NCBI RefSeq assembly: GCF_002865645.1
Contig: NW_020194631.1
Location: 310,001-374,000 of the forward strand
From: Hyaloscypha bicolor E
Taxonomy: Eukaryota; Ascomycota; Leotiomycetes; Helotiales; Hyaloscyphaceae
Reading direction: 5' to 3'
DNA: 64,000 nucleotides
Positions 55,677 to 64,000 of the stretch are shown here, one piece after another (positions within the stretch are counted from its first letter, which is position 1; the number at the start of each line of letters is the position of its first letter). The translations under genes and the position numbers were made by a program. The notes beneath the pieces are model-generated. The model worked only from the letters and a program-made list of their open reading frames with translations. It was not told where the DNA came from and searched no databases.

Positions 55677-57295
55677 ATGAGTCTTACGGCCTCGCTCCAC
55701 ACGCCATCCACTGGCAAGTACGAACAGCCCACGGGATTGTAAGTGCTTACCCCGTCTACCCCGCATTTTCGGGACGGCGACGGCAACGGCCCCAGCTGAC
55801 GGCTCATTCCTACAGGTTCATCAACAACGAATGGGTCAAGGGCGTCGACGGCAAGACCTTCGAGACCATCAATCCCTCCACCGAGGAGGTTATCTGCTCC
55901 GTCCACGAGGCCACCGAGAAGGATGTCGATATCGCCGTAGCTGCTGCCCGCAAGGCGTTCGAGGGTTCGTGGCGGAAGGAGACACCAGAGAACCGCGGCA
56001 AGTTGCTGGTCAACCTCGCCAACCTGATCGAGAAGAATATCGACCTCTTGGCTGCCGTCGAATCTCTTGACAATGGCAAGGCCATCGGGATGGCAAAGGT
56101 TGACGTCAGCATGGTTGCTGGCTGCTTAAGATACTATGGAGGCTGGGCCGATAAGATCGAGGGAAAGGTTATCGACACCAACTCTGATACCTTTGCATAC
56201 ACCAGACAAGAACCCGTAAGTATCCAATCAATTGTTGAGGTTATCACCTTCTAACGAACCCAGATTGGTGTTTGCGGTCAAATCATCCCCTGGAACTTCC
56301 CACTGCTCATGTGGGCGTGGAAGATTGGCCCCGCTGTTGCCACCGGTAACACCGTTGTTATCAAGACTGCTGAGCAGACTCCTCTTTCAGCTCTCGTTGC
56401 TGCAAACTTGATTAAGGAGGCAGGTTTCCCACCAGGAGTCATCAACATTATCTCTGGCTTCGGAAAGATTGCAGGTGCTGCCCTCTCTTCTCATATGGAT
56501 GTTGACAAGATTGCCTTCACTGGTTCCACTGTCGTCGGTCGTCAAATCATGAAGGCTGCTGCCGGCTCCAACTTGAAGAAGGTTACTCTTGAGCTCGGAG
56601 GCAAGTCACCAAACATCATCTTCAACGATGCCGATATTGAGAATGCCATCTCCTGGGTCAACTTCGGTATCTTCTTCAACCACGGCCAATGCTGCTGTGC
56701 TGGTTCCCGTGTTTATGTCCAATCTGGTATTTACGACAAGTTCGTTCAGCGGTTCAAGGAGCGTGCCACTGCCAACAAGGTCGGTGACCCATTCGCTGCC
56801 GACACCTTCCAAGGCCCACAAGTTTCGCAACTTCAATATGATCGAATCATGGGCTACATCGAAGAAGGCAAGAAGTCTGGTGCTACGGTTGTCACCGGTG
56901 GTGAGCGTCACGGCGACAAGGGATATTTCATCCAACCCACCATCTTCTCCAACGTCACCGAGGACATGAAGATCATGCAAGAAGAAATCTTCGGCCCTGT
57001 CTGCTCTATTGCCAAGTTCGAGACTGAGGAGGAGATCATCAAGACTGGTAACAACACCACCTACGGTCTTGCCGCCGCTGTCCACACCCAAAACCTCAAC
57101 ACCGCCATCCGTGTCTCCAACGCTCTCCGTGCTGGTACCGTCTGGGTCAACCAATACAACATGCTCCACCACCAGATCCCATTCGGTGGATACAAGGAGT
57201 CAGGTATCGGACGGGAACTCGGCGAGGCTGCGTTGGCCAACTACACTCAAACCAAGTCTGTTTCCATCCGCTTGGGTGATGCTCTTTTCGGTTAA
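55677..57295 (+). CDS. aldA: aldehyde dehydrogenase
   Basis: NAD(P)-dependent oxidation of aldehydes such as acetaldehyde to acids. 497 residues in exons 55677-55738, 55816-56215 and 56264-57295. Complete class 1/2 features are present: [41 protein letters not shown], the general-base glutamate near residue 265 in TLELGGKSP, the catalytic cysteine near 298 in [18 protein letters not shown] and [14 protein letters not shown]. No targeting peptide is present, so it is probably the cytosolic form, like Aspergillus AldA used for ethanol catabolism. Codon use in the third exon is strongly biased towards C-ending codons, a sign of high expression. The 5' leader before the ATG is pyrimidine-rich, and a CATAAAA element is at about 55554. 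Confidence 0.95.
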
Positions 57296-58190
57296 TAAGC
57301 TGGGTGTTGGTAATGAAAGGGAACGAATCCACATATGTATTATGAATACTTTTGCTGAAGCGGTGCTCAGTACTCCGAAATAAAAATAAATGCCACTAGA
57401 CTACATGATCTTGCCCTTCCAGTCTTGTCAGTCCTTGCGTCTGCCAAGTGCCTGTCTGCTTTCCCAGCCACCGATTAAAATGTCTCACCTGACCTGGGCT
57501 GTTGTGCAAGGATCACGATAAGCTGGTGTGCCAGCTCGTCGACAATCACGGCAGTGAAGTGTGTCTGCTGTCTTACAACTTCAATTGAATTTATGCTCTA
57601 CTTTCTTGTAGACCTCGCCGCATAGCAATCGATAATCAGAGGGCATCCTTTGGCCGCAAGCCCTCTCTCTGTCTTCCCGTCCAAAGCTCTCCGCCATCTA
57701 ATGCGGGGTCATGGATATCAGAGCACATCCCTGCTCATCCTTCGCGCAATCGATAGTCGATAAGCGTACTGATAGCGGACTTGGGGAGCTCTTGGAGCAC
57801 CACACCGCACCGCACCACTTCTTGACAGCTGCAGCAGGCTGGGCCGCCGGATCGACGCATGCTTTCAACACCCACCCAATTGATCGAGGCCCTCGCGTGC
57901 CAGGGTTACCTCGAGTGCAGAAAGCTTTACTGTACAGTACAGAGCAAGTTTAGCTTCAGCGCCATGGGCCAGAGCAGGCAAGGATGAACAGGCTCTCCCG
58001 CGGTTTTGCTTACAATGCTCCCGCAGGACATCACGAGCTGTCTTCTTGTACCTCGAAGCCTTCTCTTCTCTTTCACTTTCACTTTGCGTCATATTATCTT
58101 GCTGCAGCCTGTAAACAGCTGTCTCTGCGCTGAAATCGGCGGCGGAATCGTCCATAGCTTCTCGTGACTGTCTGCCTTCACTCTGCGACC
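57296..58190. other. intergenic, 0.9 kb
   Basis: 3' region of the aldehyde dehydrogenase and promoter of the next gene. Short frames only, nothing recognised. Confidence 0.6.
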
Positions 58191-60016
58191 ATGGCACCCG
58201 TCTTCACCGTCATCCTCGCGCTGTCTGCAACAGCCTTGGCTCAGCGGACCCAGCAAGTCGTCTGGTCCGCAGTGACCTACACCTACCACGGCGAGAAAAC
58301 ACCATCTCTGTTCCCAGGCCCGTACGACCTGACTCCGGTTGGAGCACAGCAGCTCTATGAAGCCGGCCAGATCATCCGTGCTCGCTATATCACCGGCTCT
58401 GGAAACACCAGCCTGACAAATGCTTCGCCCATCAATGGCATCAATATAATCCCGATTGACAACTCCCAATTGAACATTTTGACTACGGATGACCCATGGG
58501 TGAGTGCCAGTGCCATGGCTTTTATGCAGGCTTTATATCCACCAAGGAATTCCGTCGTTCTCGATTTAGAAAGTATGCTGGGCAATTCGAGCTTGGAGCA
58601 GTACCCTTTGAATGGCTATCAATATCCCAATATTGAGACATTAAGCATGCTCGATTTCAATCGTCTTTGGTGAGTATTCAGACCTTTTGTCTGATGTTGT
58701 GTACGAATGGCCGACTGACTGACTGACTGGATAACAGGATTGCTGGAGCTGACAATTGCAACAACTATGACATTGAGAACGTAATGTCACTCTCTTCACC
58801 CGCCTACGTCCAAGAAATGCAAACCACAAATGCCTTCTACCAATCGCTCGGCAACTCCGTCTTCTGGGCCTTCACCCCTGACGAGCTTAACTATGGCAAT
58901 GCTTGGACACTTTGGGAGTACGCAGCCTTCGAATACCAGCACAACGAAACACTCTACCAATCCGGAAACTTCACCGCAGACGACCTAGCAACACTGTACA
59001 ACCTCGCCTCCCAACAACAATGGCTATTCAACACCCCCGACTCAACCGGGACCGTAAAAGCCATGGCAGGTCGCACCTTCGCCTCTAAAGTACTTCAATC
59101 ATTTCAACACCAAATGGCCTCCAACGGCTCAGCCGAAATGCTCACCCTCCTCTTCGGCTCCTTCGAGCCTATGCTCGCCTTCTTCGCGCTCTCGAACCTC
59201 GCCACCGGCCCCTCCGCCTCCCGCTTCAACTCCCTGCCCCTCCACGGTTCAACAATGACCTTCGAGCTCTACTCCTATACCCCGATGCCCATGTCGCAAA
59301 GCGCGACCATCCCATTCCCTAGCACCGAGGAGCTATGGGTGCGCTTCCTATTCCGCAACGGGACTGGCGCTTCGGACCCTTTCGTCGAGTATCCACTCTT
59401 TGGAAGAGGGAACAGCGAAGATGATATGACCTGGTCGGACTTCGTGTCTGGCATGGGAGCATTCAGCCTCGTTGATCTGGTTGACTGGTGTTTGGAATGT
59501 GCCAGTGGGAGTTTGTTTTGTGAGGCGATGCTGCTGAATTATAACAGTGAGATAGGATCCGGCACGGATACGCCGAAGAATGCGAAGACTCTTTCTGCTC
59601 CTATTGCCGGGGTTATTGGTGCCACGGTCACTATTGGGTTGCTGCTGATTGTTGGGGCTATCTTGGCGTTGATCGGGTTCAGACTCGATTATCATCCGAG
59701 GGAGAAGCGTGCTGTGAGTGATCTCGGTGTGTTGAAGCGGAGCGGGAGCGGTGGGGGCTTTAAAGGAGCGGAAAAGTTGGCTTCTGATACGGACTTGACA
59801 ATGAAAGGCGGTGCTGGAGCGAGCGTAGTCCGACACGAGAGAGTGGGGAGCTGGGAGCTGAACGATAGCCCGGATAAGCGCTCGGCCTTGGATAAGGATA
59901 TCGAGAGCGGGAGGGGATTGAGCAAGACTACTTATGGAAGATCAAGTGAAGATGGACATGGACTAGGAGGTGTTGACCCGTACGGAGAGCCAGTTAAGGC
60001 TTTGGACCAAGTTTGA
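58191..60016 (+). CDS. membrane-anchored histidine-phosphatase-fold protein, active site lost
   Basis: Type I membrane protein of 585 residues in two exons (58191-58669, 58738-60016). A signal peptide (VFTVILALSATALA) precedes a large extracellular histidine acid phosphatase-like domain, with a membrane span at residues about 448-475 (IAGVIGATVTIGLLLIVGAI) and a cytosolic tail of about 110 residues rich in Ser/Gly/Asp. Acid phosphatases and phytases need RHGxRxP. Here the matching segment is YTYHGEKTP (residues 30-38), keeping the His but replacing both arginines by Tyr and Lys. The distal His-Asp pair is replaced by LPLHGST near residue 329. Catalysis of the usual kind is therefore unlikely. 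Many N-glycosylation sequons fit a surface location. Possible roles are ligand binding or adhesion. The intron carries a GACT tetranucleotide repeat. Confidence 0.8.
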
Positions 60017-61201
60017 AGTCGTGATTCTGGGTCATGGTTCTCTGGGCGGGCAAGGATAGATTTGGGATTGGGTTTCGGATTGCGTGGGCTAGTTGGTTGC
60101 GTTTGATGATTTGACGCGATATATACGACGGACGATACCCTTCTATGTCTCTCACTATACCCCATTTCCGCATTTATCTGCGTTGAATGTTAGATGGAGG
60201 CGTTCGGTTGTTGGGGCTGGAGGAGCTTGATTCGAGGGTAATAGCATTGATGCCTTTCATGAAAGTACTATAATCATTCGTCCGTTTTGTTATATTTATT
60301 ATCCATCAACTTGTCTGTCTTCCGCAGCTTTGCATCTTGACCAAAACTTTCGAAGTGTCTGGTCAACAAGGCGGCGAAAGTTAATTAGTAAAGCAAGAGT
60401 CGAGCGTGGGAACCATACTGGAAAAATGAATTTTTACCATCTTATTGAGAACAAGATCGCTACTAAACCAGGGTATGACCTCAAACAATCTGTTTTTCAA
60501 CCGGCCGGTACCTTCAAGCCTCTGGTTTGCTGACAAGGCTGCAGCAAGAACAGGACGTGACGAAAGTGAATCAAGCGACTCGCAGCGTTTCGCCTCGGGA
60601 TAACTATCGGCCCCTGACTAGCCTAGCTCCCGCATCCGTCAGGGGCACACCCTGATCCGAGCGCTGGAAGTCCTCATAGTAAGCCGAGGTGTCAGCTGCA
60701 AACTTTATCTCCTTCATCATTTTGTTGAGAAGTCGGAGGCTTTTTCTATCCGACGACGACGACAACTTTCCACCTCATGCTGCAAAGGTTCCGGTTGACA
60801 AAGCAACCAATTTTCCGGGACTGAATATTAATCATCGTGAAAAGCCAAGGGAGGGAACATTGGGGCTGGACGGCCGTACAGTAAGGCTTAATCGTCGGAC
60901 ACCCGACGACAACATTAACTTCACTCAGAGGCTGAAAGGCGCAGCCCACTCTCAACAGTTTGAGATCCTTTACGGACGCACAGGCTGCGCCGCGTACGTT
61001 GCTTCTGCTTGGTCCAGTGACCCTGATTGGAGTTCTATATTTAAAGTCGTCCCGTCTGTTATAAAAGTCAAACTTCATCCTATCCTGCGATCTCTTTTGC
61101 CGAAGTCCACTTGCACAAGGAAGCAATTTTGCTTCCAGCTATCAGCACTTTTTGGGCAGTCTCTTGAAAGAGGTAGTCTCTGTATAACTGTCACATCCAT
61201 C
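60017..61201. other. intergenic, 1.2 kb
   Basis: 3' region of the preceding gene and promoter plus leader of the next. An open frame runs from 60689 into the TMEM53-like gene, but its sequence is not protein-like. No gene supported. Confidence 0.55.
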
Positions 61202-62104
61202 ATGCCGTCCAGAACGGAAGACACACCTCCTCCGAGTATTCCGATCCCTCTAAAGCCATTAGCACAATTCAAACGTCTCTCGCCCACTGTCTGGCTCTAC
61301 ACACCACCCAACTATTCAACTACATCACAAACCTCCTCTCTTGCACCAACAACCATCCTCCTCTGTTCCTGGATGAACGCCGTCCCAAAACACACCGCCT
61401 ACTACGCAACCACCTATATGACCTTGTACCCCCACGCCCGAATAATCCTCGTAACAATCAACACCGTGCAATTCCTCTGCCACCCGGAAAGCAAACGCCG
61501 CGCCGACATCAAAGCGGCCGTCACCGCCCTCCTCGCCGCAGACCAATCCACGGATCGCCTGCTTATCCACGCCCTGAGTAACGGAGGCAACCGCCGCGTC
61601 TATAACATCTCCAGCGTCTACCGCTCTCTCACGGGAAATCCCCTCCCCGCAAAAGTATGGATTGTCGACTCCGCTGGCGGGGTCCCACAGTTCAGGAGAG
61701 ACATCCATGCGCTCCAAGTCCCGGCGAGGCAGTTCAGCTGGTTTGTGTGGATTCCGTACATGGCGTTTGCGTACACTATTGTGAGCGTGGTCTACGTGAC
61801 TGTGAACTGGATGCCGGAGTGGTTCTGGTACGAGCTGGTTTGGGGTCCGTACAAGGGGAATAATGATCCGAGACTGGTAGATGGGAAGTGTGTGAAGGGG
61901 TATGTGTATAGTAAGGAGGATGAGGCGATGGATTGGAGGGATACGGAGAGGCATGCTAGGGTGGCGGAGGAGAAGGGGTATAGGGTTGTGATGAAGTTAA
62001 TCGAGGGCGCGGGCCATGTGCAGATGTTTAGGGGGAAGGGGGGAGAGAAGGATTATTGGGGTTTTATCGAGAAGATTTGGGGGTTGGGGGTTGGGTTTAA
62101 GTGA
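61202..62104 (+). CDS. TMEM53/DUF829 (PaxU-like) alpha/beta hydrolase
   Basis: Intronless protein of 300 residues in the DUF829 family, which includes animal TMEM53 and fungal PaxU of indole-diterpene clusters. The family motif LLCSWMNAVPKHTAYYATTY is near residues 54-73. A nucleophile-like HALSNGGNRR lies near 122-131, an acidic DPR near 220 and a late EGAGHVQMFR near 276, giving a plausible Ser-Asp-His set. A hydrophobic segment (MAFAYTIVSVVYVTVNWM, about 185-202) may be a membrane helix. The frame stays open 513 bases upstream, but the ATG 61202 coincides with the start of the family-like sequence. Biochemical function of the family is poorly defined. No terpene genes are nearby. Confidence 0.82.
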   Translation: MPSRTEDTPPPSIPIPLKPLAQFKRLSPTVWLYTPPNYSTTSQTSSLAPTTILLCSWMNAVPKHTAYYATTYMTLYPHARIILVTINTVQFLCHPESKRRADIKAAVTALLAADQSTDRLLIHALSNGGNRRVYNISSVYRSLTGNPLPAKVWIVDSAGGVPQFRRDIHALQVPARQFSWFVWIPYMAFAYTIVSVVYVTVNWMPEWFWYELVWGPYKGNNDPRLVDGKCVKGYVYSKEDEAMDWRDTERHARVAEEKGYRVVMKLIEGAGHVQMFRGKGGEKDYWGFIEKIWGLGVGFK

Positions 62105-62490
62105 TGCTGAGTCCAAGTGGAATGAAGCCAGTTACAAGCTTCTAGATCTTAAAGTGGCTGATTTGATTGGAATTGCTTTCAACTATCAGGAGATTGCAGT
62201 ATAATTTCTTGCTTCTTCATTCTTCCCGGAACCGTCAAGCCGCCTTCCCAGTGGAAAGAACAGCCACGTTCAGCCCCAGGAATCAAATTGAAGAGGCAAT
62301 AAGACCAAGGAGTTCTCCTTCAAGATCACGCTATATACAGAGCAAGAAATTAAACATATATCTGCATTCACCACCCCCTCATCTGAACTTTGGTCTACCG
62401 ACCTCTCAACTTACGCATAAACGAGTCCAGTCTCCGTTCATCTTCCATTCTTCAGCATCATTCATTTCCAAAATCTCAGCAGACTCCCAA
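62105..62490. other. intergenic
   Basis: 3' side of the hydrolase gene and possible leader of a short ORF. Nothing else seen. Confidence 0.5.
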
Positions 62491-62637
62491 ATGACCTTCC
62501 ACAAGATCTTCCTTCTCCTGTTCTCCCTCGGCGTTATGGTTGCAACACATAACAGCACAAATTTCATCCTCATCGCCGCCGATTCTAATCTTGAAGCCCG
62601 TCGGCTCAGAGACCATTACCAAAATCCATACCCATAA
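62491..62637 (+). CDS. possible small secreted peptide
   Basis: A 48-residue frame beginning MTFHKIFLLLFSLGVMVATH, a convincing signal-peptide-like hydrophobic core, followed by a short polar stretch (LEARRLRDHYQNPYP) without cysteines. The ATG context (CCCAAATGACC) is favourable. A GTAAGT follows the stop directly, so a spliced, longer form is conceivable. No family recognised. Weak evidence for a real gene. Confidence 0.3.
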   Translation: MTFHKIFLLLFSLGVMVATHNSTNFILIAADSNLEARRLRDHYQNPYP

Positions 62638-63755
62638 AGTAAGTATAACAATAATCTTCAAGTACAAGGGGAGCCAGTATAGGTGGGGCAGTACAAAGTT
62701 AAATTGTAGTTATGGCGGCCACGCAACTGATCAGCCTTGGTATCAGCTTGCGGGGTATTTCGAGTTTATTTGTTAGGAGGGATTTGAGCCAGGGGAATGG
62801 CGGCTTGCGAGGGAATGAAGTGTAGAGGCAGGAAGATCACTTGAGCTTTTTCCACATCCATGTGCTTTTTTTTTTGCAGGACTTGGTGCTCTCTTTGGGA
62901 GCGCGGTCTCGTGGCTCGGATTTATTTGTAGCTGTGATTTACCTGCGAAGATTTTGCGTTGGGCTGAAGATGGCTGGTTTTTCCATGTAAAAGACCTTGA
63001 GGTTCGAGAACAGTAGGGAGAAACGAGATTCCATGCGCAACTCGCCTTCTTTTGAAATGGTTTCAAATCTACAATTTGCATCATAAGGGCAATACTATTT
63101 GATTATCCATTTAATGATCTAAGCTGGAGCAAGTCTTATCATAGATCCCCAGGTTAAATTTTGACTCGCTTCCTTGAACCTATGGAGATTTGGAGGTCCA
63201 ATTATTTCAATGGTTGCAAGCAAATCCGATCATTTTCTAAAGAATATACAAGACCTTGACACCTATGATAAGATTTTGGATATAAGATGAAGACTCAGTG
63301 CATGTTCCGGTAGTCCCGAATTTTGAAGTTAGTGTTGGTATATTTATGTATCAGGGTCCAATTGGGAAGGAACAGAGGCGTTCAAGCAAGGGCGAGGCGG
63401 TTTACCAGTAAAATCCAGGAAACACACACTTCTCCTTCCCCTTTCCATGCCACTTTTGTGATAGAGATCATTTCTTCCGGAGGAAGAGTCCATCATGACC
63501 CCCACATGCCCCCACATCCCACGTGAGTTCGTGCCATCCCCGCAAGCAAACGCGTCGACTTGCCAAGTTTGCCTTCACGCGTTACATTCACAATTTTTGT
63601 TTGACTGCCAGCATGCAGGTGAATCAGTATCCATAGTCAATCGCGTCTCCTGGCCCTCTTTCCTTCCATAAAGACTTCTGTTTCTCAGATGGTCTCAAAC
63701 TTTCTGCTAGATTTATCGAAATTTGCTCCTCACGCGTCAACAACAATCCGTCAGG
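62638..63755. other. intergenic, 1.1 kb
   Basis: Promoter region of the HD-domain gene at the right edge. Short frames on both strands are without motifs. Nothing recognised. Confidence 0.55.
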
Positions 63756-64000
63756 ATGGCTGAGCCAAAGAACCTGATCGCCAAAGTCAGCAAGTACGTC
63801 GAGGAGTACATGTCACACTATGATGGGTCCCACGATTTCTGCCACATTAAGAGAGTTCTGGGTCTCTCCCATCAGATCTACGACGAGCTCACTTCGCCCT
63901 CAAACAAGCCCTCTTCCTCTGACTCGTCGGCTTCTGCTCAACCTCTCGATCCTTTGATCATTACCCTGTCTGCTCTGCTTCACGAGTAAGTAGTAGCAAT
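63756..64000 (+). CDS. HD-domain phosphohydrolase, 5' exon only
   Basis: First exon (63756-63985) of a gene cut by the window edge. A GTAAGT donor begins at 63986. The 76 complete codons encode VSKYVEEYMSHYDGSHDFCH, then IKRVLGLSHQIY and, after a Ser/Pro linker, LDPLIITLSALLHE or LLHD across the splice site. The spacing of H..HDF.H..RV and the LLHD motif identify the HD superfamily of metal-dependent phosphohydrolases (YpgQ/YedJ-like branch), which hydrolyse nucleotides or related phosphates. The Ser-rich linker between the two motifs is longer than in bacterial members. The substrate is unknown and the rest of the gene lies outside. Confidence 0.85.

Noticed and set aside
60689..61201. 513-base open extension upstream of the TMEM53-like gene
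   Set aside because: It is in frame, but the encoded sequence has no family similarity, and the family-like part begins at ATG 61202. Probably promoter and leader that happen to lack stops.

Overview
The window is nuclear DNA of a filamentous ascomycete (Pezizomycotina). Genes are mostly interrupted by introns of about 45-100 bases with GT..AG ends. The set of neighbours (PPG1-type phosphatase, Zds1, SLM1, UPF3, Tbf1, fungal-only FSH1, luciferase-like and LITAF families, secreted pseudo-phosphatase) is typical of that group. Leotiomycetes is my best guess from general gene style, but nothing here proves it. I see no rRNA, tRNA, CRISPR array or bacterial operon.

Layout. 1-4.7 kb is gene-poor and holds a decayed phytochrome-type hybrid histidine kinase that has lost its chromophore-binding domain. 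4.7-11 kb carries a SAM-domain transcription regulator, a LITAF zinc-ribbon protein and the TORC2/PIP2 adaptor SLM1. 11.8-14.4 kb has a mariner-type MITE lying 15 bases beyond the stop codon of a secreted GH78 alpha-L-rhamnosidase. 16-23 kb has a Zds1 homologue, a secreted App1-like (DUF2183) protein with a predicted GPI anchor, and a secreted protein of unknown function. 24-29.5 kb looks like accessory DNA. It holds a 10-cysteine secreted protein whose start codon reads ATA, an FSH1 serine hydrolase, a luciferase-domain protein, and a methyltransferase split by a 214-base solo LTR with a 5-base target duplication.

From 29.8 kb the core genes return: threonine synthase (with a Gcn4/CPC1-type site upstream), UPF3, PPG1 phosphatase, two coiled-coil proteins, NMN adenylyltransferase, a short-chain dehydrogenase, a Tbf1-like telomere-repeat factor, aldehyde dehydrogenase, a membrane-anchored histidine-phosphatase-fold protein with a lost active site, a TMEM53/DUF829 hydrolase and, cut by the right edge, an HD phosphohydrolase.

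The genes do not form one pathway. What stands out is decay beside intact genes. A broken second NMN adenylyltransferase follows the intact one, a degenerate copy of the PPG1 3' end follows PPG1, and relics of phytochrome, 2EXR and methyltransferase genes are scattered through the gene-poor stretches. No complete undescribed system was found. The best leads are the start-lost cysteine-rich secreted protein, the LTR-split methyltransferase and the GAF-less phytochrome relic.
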